A model generated the notes under the pieces. The model worked only from the letters and a program-made list of their open reading frames with translations, was not told where the DNA came from and made no database searches. Shown piece after piece: positions 14,027-20,771 of a DNA stretch of 21,344 nucleotides (positions are counted from its first letter, which is position 1; every line of letters starts with the position of its first letter). This stretch comes from Candidatus Caccousia avistercoris. Lineage in GTDB: Bacteria; Bacillota; Clostridia; Oscillospirales; Acutalibacteraceae. The stretch spans positions 1-21,344 of the forward strand of contig DVMK01000089.1 in the NCBI GenBank assembly GCA_018715025.1. The letters are read 5' to 3'. The translations under genes and the position numbers were made by a program.

Positions 14027-14968
14027 TCAGCGGGCCAGGGGCAGCACGCAGGAGGCCTGCTCCAACGGCAGCCGCCACAGGGGGGCCAGGGCTTCCCCCT
14101 GCCAGCGGTAGGCGCAGACGGCGTTTTCCCGCTGGCAGGCGGCGAACACCAGGCCCTGCTGCGGCAGGGCGGCCAGGTGGCGGGGCCAGTTTCCGGTGGG
14201 CCATTCCCCCAGGCGCTGCGCGCCCGCGCCGCCCACCCGGAAGGCAGAAATGGTGTTGGGCCCCCGGTTCCCCACCAGAAGCACGTCCCCCAGCAGGCAC
14301 GCGCCGCCGGGCCAGTTCGGCTGGCCCGAAGCGCTGGCGGGCTCCTCCTGCGCCAGGCGGCCGCCGCCGTCAAAGAACCGCAGGCCGCCGTCCAGCTCGC
14401 ACACCACGGCGAAGCCGCCCTGGGGCAGGGGCTGGGGCTGGCGGGGGCCGCTGCCCTCTTTCAGGCGCAGGGGCTGCGGCCCGCCGGCGGGCAGCCCGCC
14501 GGAAAGGGAGAAGCGGTACAGGCAGTCGCCGCCCAAATCGGCCAGCAGAAGGCCGCCCCCCTCCTGCTGGGCCCAGTGGGCGTGGGGCGCGCCCTGGGGC
14601 TGAAAGCGCCACAGCACCTGCTCCAGGCCCTGGTCTACGGCAAAGAACAGGCCGCTTTCATAGCAGCTGCCCACCAGCGCGTTTCCCAGAGGGTACAGGT
14701 GGCACAGCCCCCGCCCGCCGGGGATCTCGATGGTCTTTTCCAGGGAAATCCCATCCTCCAGGGAAAACCGGGCCACCGAGGCCCCATCCCCCCGCTCAGA
14801 GACGGCGTACAGCTTTCCCCCCGCCTGGCAGCAGAACGAGGGGGCCATGCCCCAGCGGAACCCGCCCGCCTTCCGGGCGCTTCCGTCCTCCTGCAGCTCC
14901 AGCAGCATCATATCCTCCCCGGCTCCGCCGTAGCCGGAGCACAGCATCCACATTTTTTCCACCGTCAA
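14027..14968 (-). CDS. Lactonase-family beta-propeller protein
   Basis: Encodes 313 residues from TTG at 14968 with GGGAGGAGCG directly upstream; a GTG two codons further in (14962) is an alternative with a longer spacing. Repeating blades with LYAVSERGDGASVARF, GAPHAHWAQQEGG, LLVGNRGPNTISAFRV and NWPRHLAALP are typical of the seven-bladed 6-phosphogluconolactonase family (Pgl/YbhE, PF10282-like). The histidine-containing segments match where the family places putative catalytic residues. It has no signal peptide and is cytoplasmic. Some members hydrolyse 6-phosphogluconolactone; others have no known substrate, so the reaction is only suggested. Single-gene unit with its own promoter (14989-15017). 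Confidence 0.87.
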   Translation of the reverse strand: MTVEKMWMLCSGYGGAGEDMMLLELQEDGSARKAGGFRWGMAPSFCCQAGGKLYAVSERGDGASVARFSLEDGISLEKTIEIPGGRGLCHLYPLGNALVGSCYESGLFFAVDQGLEQVLWRFQPQGAPHAHWAQQEGGGLLLADLGGDCLYRFSLSGGLPAGGPQPLRLKEGSGPRQPQPLPQGGFAVVCELDGGLRFFDGGGRLAQEEPASASGQPNWPGGACLLGDVLLVGNRGPNTISAFRVGGAGAQRLGEWPTGNWPRHLAALPQQGLVFAACQRENAVCAYRWQGEALAPLWRLPLEQASCVLPLAR

Positions 14969-14988
14969 CGCTCCTCCCGTTTTTTTCC

Positions 14989-15017
14989 ATTATACCCCCC
15001 GCCGCGCCCCGGGGCAA
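14989..15017 (-). promoter_or_regulatory. Sigma-A-type promoter for the lactonase gene
   Basis: Minus strand: -35 TTGCCC at 15012-15017, 17-base very GC-rich spacer, perfect -10 TATAAT at 14989-14994. The predicted start is near 14982, leaving a very short leader of ~14-20 bases. Confidence 0.7.
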
Positions 15018-15075
15018 TGGCGAATTTTTTACCGGAACGCCCTCTTTTCCTGACGCCCGCCCGTCCCGGGGCGTG

Positions 15076-15104
15076 AAAAAAGCCCGGCGGCGCGCCGCTG
15101 GGCT
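15076..15104 (-). terminator. Rho-independent terminator of the nadE-hemW transcript
   Basis: An 11-bp stem (15081-15091 with 15094-15104, one wobble) is followed on the minus strand by a run of six T. It lies ~330 bases past the hemW stop codon, so repeat copy 3 and the bulged-hairpin copy B would be carried in the 3' untranslated region. Bases 15105-15175 between terminator and repeat contain a small GAGGC/GCCTC hairpin and no gene. Confidence 0.75.
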
Positions 15105-15175
15105 GAGACTGTCGGTAAACCTCAATATGGTGCCACAGAGGATCGCAGATTCGAGGCTTCGCCTCTGTCTGCATT

Positions 15176-15249
15176 GTGACACGGCAAAGCCGCGTCACGC
15201 GTCGAAGCATTCTTTTGCAGGGTTCCCTGCAAAAGAACCCTTCGCGCTG
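15176..15249. repeat. Two-hairpin modular repeat, copy 3
   Basis: Hairpin 1 occupies 15176-15198 (AAA loop), the linker GCGT 15199-15202, and hairpin 2 15203-15244 (arms 15203-15222 and 15225-15244, loop TT), followed by CGCTG. Hairpin 2 has an almost wholly different stem sequence from copies 1 and 2, but arm length (20), outer CGAA/TTCG and order are unchanged. Two adjacent positions near the outer end are unpaired. Confidence 0.85.
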
Positions 15250-15287
15250 TTTTTAAGACCGTTTCACGGCCATTTGCGGGGCTTTGG

Positions 15288-15346
15288 GTCTCCGCTCCCG
15301 CTCCGGTCGGCGCCTTGTTTGTGCGCCACTGGCGCACGGCGCCCCC
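15288..15346 (+). repeat. Bulged-hairpin module, copy B
   Basis: Matches the reverse complement of 8806-8864 at 55 of 59 positions. GGCGCC (15309-15314) pairs with GGCGCC (15338-15343), TTGTTT is bulged, and the hairpin GTGCGCC/GGCGCAC has an ACT loop. It sits 38 bases after repeat copy 3. Confidence 0.85.
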
Positions 15347-15355
15347 TGCACCCCA

Positions 15356-15387
15356 CCACCTTTTGAAAAAGGTGGACGAAAACTTTA
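15356..15387 (+). repeat. Repeat tail with 9-bp hairpin
   Basis: CCACCTTTT and AAAAGGTGG pair around a GA loop (15356-15375), followed by ACGAAAACTTTA. Bases 15360-15387 are identical to window bases 1-28. The following GCTTTTTGACAGCTTTTTC resembles the sequence after 20741. Bases 15388-15432 hold nothing else recognisable before the hemW stop codon. Confidence 0.8.
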
Positions 15388-15432
15388 AAATTGCTTTTTG
15401 ACAGCTTTTTCCACAAGCTGAGTCCAGTTGTT

Positions 15433-16545
15433 TTACAAAATCAGCCGGGAAATCACGCTGTTGGAAACCAGGAACCCCTGCCGGGTCAGGCGGATGCCCT
15501 CCGGCGAAAGGGCGCAGTACCCGGCCCGGGCCAGGGGCTCTGCCCTGGCGCGCATGGCCGCCGGGATGGGATGCCCGAAACGGGCCTGGCACCGGTCCTC
15601 CCGCAGGCCCTCGGTGAGGCGCAGGGCCAGCATGGCGAACTCCTCAAAGCCGCCGCCCTCCCCGTCCTGAACGGGCGGCTCCTCCAGCAGGAACTGGGTC
15701 AGGCTGCGGGGGTAGTAAAAACGGCGGCCCTCAAAAAAGGAGTGGGCCGAGGGCCCCAGGCCCAAATACTCCTCGCAGCGCCAGTATTTCAGGTTGTGGC
15801 GGCTGGGAAAGCCGGGGCGGGCAAAGTTGGAGATCTCGTACTGGGCGTACCCGGCGGCCTCCAACTCCTGGCAGGCCAGCAGGTACCGGGCGGCGGTCTC
15901 GTCCTCCCCCGGCAGGGAAAGGCTGGCCTGCCTCTGGTGGAACTCGGTGCCCGGTTCAATTTTCAGCAGGTAAGCGGAGACATGCTCCACCCCCAGCTCC
16001 CCGCAGAACTGGATGGAGCGGCGCAGGCTGTCCTCCGTCTGGCCGGGGGTGGCCAGCATCAGGTCAAGGGAAATGTTGGAAAATCCCGCCTGGCGGGCGG
16101 CCTCCACCGCCCGGGCCGCCTGGGCCGCCGTGTGCCGCCGCCCCAGCAGGCGCAGCTCCCCGTCCTGGGCGGACTGCAGGCCCAGGGAGATCCGGTTCAC
16201 CCCCGCCTCCCGCAGGCCCTGGTACAGGCGGCCGGGTTCCCGGGTGGGGTTGACCTCTACGGTAATTTCCGCCCCGGGGGCCAGGGCGAAGCTTTCCCGC
16301 ACCGCGCCCAGCAGCCGGGCCAGGCGCTTGTCCCCCAGCAGGCTGGGGGTACCGCCGCCGAAGTAAACCGTGTCCAGGGCGATCCCCCTGCCCTGGAAGG
16401 AGCGGATGCGCCGCAGAAGGGCATCCATATATTGACGCAGTTTCATCCCGCCGGCCCGCATGGAATAAAAGTCGCAGTAAGGGCACTTGCCGTCGCAGAA
16501 GGGGACGTGCAGGTACAGGCCGATGGGGGAAGCCCCCCCGCTCAC
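15433..16545 (-). CDS. hemW: HemW-like radical SAM protein
   Basis: Encodes 370 residues from GTG at 16545, which overlaps the nadE stop codon by four bases; longer readings run into nadE in another frame. The radical-SAM cluster motif is C17-x3-C21-x2-C24 followed by Asp-Phe, the HemW form rather than the CxC ending of HemN. VYFGGGTPSLL and HNLKYWRCEEYLGLGPSAHSF are further HemN/HemW family signatures. HemW binds heme and a [4Fe-4S] cluster and acts as a heme chaperone; it is widely misannotated as oxygen-independent coproporphyrinogen III oxidase. Length matches HemW (~380). Coupled to nadE and probably transcribed from its promoter. Confidence 0.93.
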   Translation of the reverse strand: MSGGASPIGLYLHVPFCDGKCPYCDFYSMRAGGMKLRQYMDALLRRIRSFQGRGIALDTVYFGGGTPSLLGDKRLARLLGAVRESFALAPGAEITVEVNPTREPGRLYQGLREAGVNRISLGLQSAQDGELRLLGRRHTAAQAARAVEAARQAGFSNISLDLMLATPGQTEDSLRRSIQFCGELGVEHVSAYLLKIEPGTEFHQRQASLSLPGEDETAARYLLACQELEAAGYAQYEISNFARPGFPSRHNLKYWRCEEYLGLGPSAHSFFEGRRFYYPRSLTQFLLEEPPVQDGEGGGFEEFAMLALRLTEGLREDRCQARFGHPIPAAMRARAEPLARAGYCALSPEGIRLTRQGFLVSNSVISRLIL

Positions 16546-18446
16546 AGGGCCTCTATCTCCGCCATCCACAGGCGGGCGCTGGCGTCGCTGGGCATGCGCC
16601 AATCTCCCCGGGGGGAGAGGGCCACGGTGCCCACCTTGGGGCCGTCCGGCAGGCAGGAGCGCTTGAACTGCTGGGCGAAGAACCTGCGGTAAAAGACGGC
16701 CAGCCACTTTTTCACCACCGGGGGCTCGTAGGCGCCCTGGAAGGCGGCGCAGGCCAGCCGGTAAATTTTCCCGGGGCCGAAGCCGAAGCGGAGCAGATAG
16801 TAGAGGAAGAAATCGTGCAGCTCGTAGGGGCCCACAATGTCCTCGGTTTTCTGGGCGATGTCCCCGTCCACGGGGGGAAGCAGCTCGGGGCTCACCGGGG
16901 TGTCCAGCACGTCCAGCAGCACCTGCTCCAGCAGGCCGCCCGCCTGGGCGGCGGCGTACCGCACCAGGTGGCGCACCAGCGTTTTGGGAATGGAGGCGTT
17001 CACCCCGTACATGCTCATGTGGTCGCCGTTGTAGGTGGCCCAGCCCAGCGCCAGCTCAGACAAATCCCCGGTGCCCACCACCAGGCCGCCGTTCTGGTTG
17101 GCCAGGTCCATAATCACCTGGGTCCGCTCGCGGGCCTGGGAATTTTCATAGGTCACGTCATGGATCTCAGGGTCGTGGCCGATGTCGCGGAAATGCAGCT
17201 GCACCGCCTCGCCGATGGGCACCTGGCGGAATTCCGCCCCCAGCAGCTCCGCCAGCTTCTGCGCGTTGGACCTGGTGCGCCCGGTGGTGCCGAAGCCGGG
17301 CATGGAAACCGCCAGAATACCGGAGCGGGGCAGGCCCAGGCTGTCGAACGCCCGGGCGCACACCAGCAGGGCCAGGGTAGAGTCCAGCCCGCCGGAAACC
17401 CCCACCACCGCGTGGGTGCTGTTGGCGCACCGCAGCCGGGCCCGCAGGCCGGCCGCCTGAATGCTCAAAATCATCTCGCAGCGCTCCGCCAGATCCGCGT
17501 CCCCCTTGGGCACAAAGGGCATGGGGTCTATGGCGCGGCGCAGAGGGAAGGAGGTGCAGGGCAGGGAAAATTCCGCCGTGGCCAGGGCCCCCTCCCCGCC
17601 GCCCTGCCAGGTGGTGTTCCGGCGGCGCTCCGCCGCCATGCGCTCCAGGTCGAAGTCAGCCTCGGTGAGGCCGGTGGTAAAGGGGGCGGATTCCGCCAGC
17701 ACGGCTCCGTTTTCCGCCAGCACGTTGTGGCCGGAAAACACCAGATCGGTGGTGGATTCCCCCTCGCCTGCGTCGGCGTACACATAGCCGCACAGCAGCC
17801 GGGCCGACTGGCCGGCGACCAGGCTGCGGCGGTAGGCGGCCTTGCCCACCACCTCGTCGCTGGCGGAAGGGTTCAGCAGCAGGGTAGCCCCCGCCAGAGC
17901 CAGACCGGTTCCCGGCGGCTCGGGGCCCCACAGATCCTCGCAGATCTCCACGCCGATGGCGCAGTCCGCCCACCCGGCGCACCGGTACAGAATCGAGCGC
18001 CCCAGGGGCACCAGCTGCCCGCACAGCTCGGTTTCCATCAAATCCGGGGCGGGGGTGAAGTGGCGGGCCTCGTAGAATTCCCCGTAATTGGGGATGCTGC
18101 TCTTGGCGGAAAGGCCCAGCAGCCTGCCGCCGCAGAACACGGCCGCGCAGTTGTACAGCGCGCCCCCGGCGCGCACCGGCAGCCCCACCACGGCCAAAAG
18201 GGGCAGGGGGGCCGTCTCTTCCATCAGCTCGCCCAGGGCCTGCTCCGCCCCCCGCAGCAGCGGCTCCTGCAAAAACAGGTCGCCGCAGGTGTAGCCTGTC
18301 AGGCAAAGCTCTGGAAACACCACGGCCTGCACCCCGCGGGCGGCCGCCGTCTCCATCAGCCTGCGGATCGCTTCTTTGTTATGCTGGCAATCGGCCACAC
18401 GGATCTCCGGCGTGGCCGCCGCGGCACGGAAAAAACCGTCGTTCAT
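16542..18446 (-). CDS. nadE: Glutamine-dependent NAD+ synthetase
   Basis: Encodes 634 residues, the long two-domain form. The N-terminal nitrilase-like glutaminase domain (about 1-290) has the Glu46-Lys115-Cys169 triad in FPELCLTGY, SAKSSIPNYGEFYE and GVEICEDLWGP. The C-terminal synthetase domain (about 300-634) has the ATP-pyrophosphatase loop SGGLDS at 351-356, and GTGDLSELALGWATYNGDHMSM follows. It converts deamido-NAD to NAD using glutamine-derived ammonia and ATP, in the cytoplasm. ATG at 18446 has TTTGGAGGAATTGG upstream. A consensus promoter with an overlapping palindrome (18538-18576) lies ~90 bases away, so transcription is probably repressor-controlled. Overlaps hemW by four bases downstream. 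Confidence 0.97.
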   Translation of the reverse strand: MNDGFFRAAAATPEIRVADCQHNKEAIRRLMETAAARGVQAVVFPELCLTGYTCGDLFLQEPLLRGAEQALGELMEETAPLPLLAVVGLPVRAGGALYNCAAVFCGGRLLGLSAKSSIPNYGEFYEARHFTPAPDLMETELCGQLVPLGRSILYRCAGWADCAIGVEICEDLWGPEPPGTGLALAGATLLLNPSASDEVVGKAAYRRSLVAGQSARLLCGYVYADAGEGESTTDLVFSGHNVLAENGAVLAESAPFTTGLTEADFDLERMAAERRRNTTWQGGGEGALATAEFSLPCTSFPLRRAIDPMPFVPKGDADLAERCEMILSIQAAGLRARLRCANSTHAVVGVSGGLDSTLALLVCARAFDSLGLPRSGILAVSMPGFGTTGRTRSNAQKLAELLGAEFRQVPIGEAVQLHFRDIGHDPEIHDVTYENSQARERTQVIMDLANQNGGLVVGTGDLSELALGWATYNGDHMSMYGVNASIPKTLVRHLVRYAAAQAGGLLEQVLLDVLDTPVSPELLPPVDGDIAQKTEDIVGPYELHDFFLYYLLRFGFGPGKIYRLACAAFQGAYEPPVVKKWLAVFYRRFFAQQFKRSCLPDGPKVGTVALSPRGDWRMPSDASARLWMAEIEAL

Positions 18447-18537
18447 TCCAATTCCTCCAAAGAAAAGAATTTCAGGGCACAGGGTTTGTCAAAACCGCCC
18501 CGGAAAACCGTAATCCGGCACAAATGCCGCTGAGGAT

Positions 18538-18566
18538 ATTATAGAAAATGCCTTCGCCGTTGTCAA
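18538..18566 (-). promoter_or_regulatory. Consensus sigma-A promoter of nadE
   Basis: Minus strand: perfect -35 TTGACA at 18561-18566, exactly 17-base spacer, perfect -10 TATAAT at 18538-18543. This is the strongest promoter in the window. The predicted start near 18531 gives a ~85-base leader to the ATG at 18446. Confidence 0.9.
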
Positions 18567-18576
18567 CGGCGAAGGC
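18550..18576. promoter_or_regulatory. Palindromic operator overlapping the nadE -35 box
   Basis: A perfect inverted repeat of 12-bp arms, GCCTTCGCCGTT and AACGGCGAAGGC, with a 3-base centre. It covers the whole -35 box and 11 bases of the spacer. Because most of it lies upstream of the predicted transcript start it should act as DNA, i.e. a binding site for a dimeric regulator, probably a repressor. The regulator is unknown; NiaR- or NrtR-type NAD regulators are possible but I cannot match their motifs. It lies 33 bases from the divergent GH32 promoter and could influence that too. Confidence 0.75.
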
Positions 18577-18608
18577 AGGCAAACCTGAAGCTTCCCTTCT
18601 GTTTTCTG

Positions 18609-18637
18609 TTGTATTCCCGCCCCGGTTATGATAAAAT
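18609..18637 (+). promoter_or_regulatory. Promoter candidate for the GH32 gene
   Basis: -35 TTGTAT at 18609-18614, 17-base spacer, -10 TAAAAT at 18632-18637. The predicted start near 18644 gives a ~50-base leader to the TTG at 18696. The alternative upstream protein start coincides with this -35 box, which argues against it. Confidence 0.6.
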
Positions 18638-18695
18638 GACAAAAGATTCTTCCCCGCGGGCAAGGGCGCGGCGTTCCCATGGGAGGTGGAGTGTT

Positions 18696-20231
18696 TTGAT
18701 TCCCATTCAAATCAAGGAAAAATACCTGTGCTTCCCGGTGAAGCGGGAAGCGCCGGAAAAGCTGGTGACGCTGTTCCCGGCCAAAGAGAAGGAAAAAAAG
18801 CTGCGGGAATTCCAGATCCCCTGGCCGGGGGAGGGGGAGGCGGCGGATTATTGGGCCGCCGTGCCGGTGCAGGAATGGCTGGGGCAGGAGCTTCTTCTGT
18901 GCGGCGATATGCCGGACGCCCGCCTGGCCATGGCCCGGCAGCAGGGGGAACGCCCCGCCCCCGCCGATGCCCTGCGGCCCCGGATCCATTTCGCGCCGGA
19001 AAACGGGTGGATGAACGACCCCAACGGCCTCATCCGCCACGGGGGTCTGGCCCTGCTGTATTACCAGTTCAACCCCTTCCAGGTGGCCTGGGGCCCCATG
19101 CACTGGGGCCACGCGGTAAGCCGCGACCTGCTCCACTGGGAAACCCGGGACATCGCCCTGTTCCCGGACGAACAGGGCACCATGTTCTCCGGCTGCGCCT
19201 GGCGGGACGGGCAGGGCCTGGCCGGCCGCGGGAAGGACGCCCTGCTGTTCTTCTACACCTGCGCCGGGGGCACGGAGGCCCCCTGGTCCCGGGACGGGAC
19301 GCACACCCAGCGCCTGGCCTGGAGCACCGACGGCGGCGAAACCCTCCGGAAGGAGGAGGGGGTGCTGCTGCCCGCCCTCACCGGGGAAAACCGGGACCCC
19401 AAGGTGTTCTTCCATGAGGAATCCGGGGCTTACGGCATGGTGCTGTACCTGGAAAAGAACGACTTCGCCCTGTTCCGCTCCACCGACCTGCGCCATTGGC
19501 ACGAAACCCAGCGCCTCACCCTTCCCGGCGCGCGGGAGTGCCCCGACCTGTTCTGCCTGCCGGTGGAGGGCTGCGGGGAGCGGAAATGGGTGTTCTGGAG
19601 CGCGGACGGCTTCTATTTCGTAGGCTCCTACGACGGGTACCGGTTCACCCAGGAGCAGGAGCGGCGGCAGGCCTACGCCAACCGCATCCCCTACGCCGCC
19701 CAGACCTTCGCCTGCGAGCCGGGCCGCACCCTTTCCATGGCCTGGCTGCGGCTGCCCAACCGGGGCCGCTGCTTCACCGGGGTCATGTCCCTCCCGGCAG
19801 AGCTGAGCCTCTGCCGCCGGGGCGGGGCGTACGTGCTGCGCTTTTCCTGCTGCCGTGAGCTGGAGGCCGCCCTGCGCCCCCTGCCCGAGGCTTCCCCCGC
19901 GCCGGAAGGCCCCTGGGTGCTGGACGCCTGCGTGCCCGCCCAGGCCGGGCAGTGCACCCTGGAATTTCCCGGCGGCCCGCTTCGCCTGAACCTGGAAACC
20001 GGCCGCGGAACCCTGGGGCAGACGGAATTCCGCTTCCCCGCCGGGGCTGGCCTTTCCTTCCGGCTGGTGGCCGACTACACGGTGCTGGAATTTTTCGGGG
20101 ACGGGGGCGCCGTGTATGCCGCGGAGGAAAACCGGTGCGATCATTTGGCCGGGGCCGTCTCCCTCACCGGCGCGCAGGGCGGGGCGCTGCCCTTCCGCCT
20201 GGCCGCCGCAGAGGCCGAATCAAATGTGTAA
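18696..20231 (+). CDS. Glycoside hydrolase family 32 beta-fructosidase
   Basis: Encodes 511 residues from a TTG at 18696 with GGGAGG nine bases upstream; the reading from 18609 adds 29 basic residues and overlaps the promoter. GH32 catalytic residues are all present: nucleophile Asp108 in WMNDPNG, transition-state stabiliser Asp234 in NRDP, and acid/base Glu281 in the REC motif. The five-bladed propeller spans about 95-390, and a C-terminal beta-sandwich follows. It has no signal peptide, so it should act inside the cell on sucrose, sucrose-6-phosphate or short fructans. An N-terminal ~90-residue segment precedes the propeller and is longer than in minimal invertases. No sugar transporter, kinase or regulator is adjacent, so substrate cannot be narrowed. 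Confidence 0.94.
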   Translation: MIPIQIKEKYLCFPVKREAPEKLVTLFPAKEKEKKLREFQIPWPGEGEAADYWAAVPVQEWLGQELLLCGDMPDARLAMARQQGERPAPADALRPRIHFAPENGWMNDPNGLIRHGGLALLYYQFNPFQVAWGPMHWGHAVSRDLLHWETRDIALFPDEQGTMFSGCAWRDGQGLAGRGKDALLFFYTCAGGTEAPWSRDGTHTQRLAWSTDGGETLRKEEGVLLPALTGENRDPKVFFHEESGAYGMVLYLEKNDFALFRSTDLRHWHETQRLTLPGARECPDLFCLPVEGCGERKWVFWSADGFYFVGSYDGYRFTQEQERRQAYANRIPYAAQTFACEPGRTLSMAWLRLPNRGRCFTGVMSLPAELSLCRRGGAYVLRFSCCRELEAALRPLPEASPAPEGPWVLDACVPAQAGQCTLEFPGGPLRLNLETGRGTLGQTEFRFPAGAGLSFRLVADYTVLEFFGDGGAVYAAEENRCDHLAGAVSLTGAQGGALPFRLAAAEAESNV

Positions 20232-20344
20232 CTTCATCACATACTATTTTTGGCAAACCAGGTATGCTGGTACCAGAAAAAGCCGGAAACGCCCTGCTCT
20301 GGGCGGAAAAAATATAAATTCATTCCCTTAAGGAGGTTTTTCTT

Positions 20345-20659
20345 ATGGCAGTCATTACCCTGACAAAGGACAATTTTCAAAGCGAGGCGCTGGAGTCGAA
20401 GCTTCCGGTGCTGGTGGATTTCTGGGCGCCCTGGTGCGGGCCCTGCCGCATGGTTTCGCCCATTGTGGACGAGGTGGCCGGCGAGCTGGAGGGCAAGGTC
20501 AAGGTGGGCAAGGTGAACGTGGACGAGCAGCCCGAGCTGGCCGCCCAGTACGGCGTCATGAGCATCCCCACCCTTCTGGTGCTGGAAAACGGCCAGGTGA
20601 AGGAAAGCTCGGTGGGCGCACGGCCCAAGGCCGCCATTCTGGCCATGCTGGGCATGTAA
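20345..20659 (+). CDS. trxA: Thioredoxin
   Basis: Encodes 104 residues. The active site WCGPC is at residues 30-34 (Cys31, Cys34) in FWAPWCGPCRM, with the conserved cis-proline in MSIPTLLVL. Length matches bacterial TrxA (~105). It reduces disulfides in the cytoplasm, recharged by a thioredoxin reductase that is not in the window. ATG at 20345 has an excellent AAGGAGG. It lies 113 bases after the GH32 gene; that gap has an AT-rich TATAAA near 20311 but no convincing -35, so the promoter is uncertain and read-through from GH32 is possible. A strong terminator follows. Confidence 0.97.
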   Translation: MAVITLTKDNFQSEALESKLPVLVDFWAPWCGPCRMVSPIVDEVAGELEGKVKVGKVNVDEQPELAAQYGVMSIPTLLVLENGQVKESSVGARPKAAILAMLGM

Positions 20660-20676
20660 TTTCCCGGGAAAGAGCC

Positions 20677-20717
20677 AAAAAAGCCGCTTCCGCCTAACGG
20701 CGGGAAGCGGCTTTTTT
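20677..20717. terminator. Bidirectional Rho-independent terminator
   Basis: AAAAAAGCCGCTTCCGCC (20677-20694) pairs with GGCGGGAAGCGGCTTTTTT (20699-20717) around a TAAC loop with a single bulged base. Six T follow the stem on the plus strand and six on the minus strand. It separates trxA from the convergent permease gene. Confidence 0.92.
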
Positions 20718-20725
20718 AACGGCGA

Positions 20726-20743
20726 AAAACTTTATCATTCGCT
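20726..20743. repeat. Fragment of the dispersed repeat tail
   Basis: These 18 bases are identical to window bases 20-37. The following CTTTTTACTGCTTCTTC resembles sequence after the 15387 copy. It is immediately beyond the trxA terminator. Confidence 0.65.
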
Positions 20744-20771
20744 TTTTACTGCTTCTTCTTTGCTTCCGGCC

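Noticed and set aside
13814..15366. Plus-strand frames opposite the lactonase gene
   Set aside because: They run across a strong terminator and a promoter and have arginine/proline-rich shadow sequence.
16815..18533. Long open frame antisense to nadE (572 codons)
   Set aside because: It mirrors nadE codon structure in a GC-rich genome, has repetitive G/Q/H/A-rich sequence without domains, and nadE on the other strand has full family motifs.
18489..20144. Long open frame antisense to the GH32 gene (551 codons)
   Set aside because: Low-complexity G/A/P/Q-rich product opposite a gene with all GH32 catalytic residues.
20232..20344. Riboswitch or T-box in front of trxA
   Set aside because: The gap is only 113 bases, with a 5-bp ACCAG/CTGGT palindrome and no recognisable aptamer or terminator.
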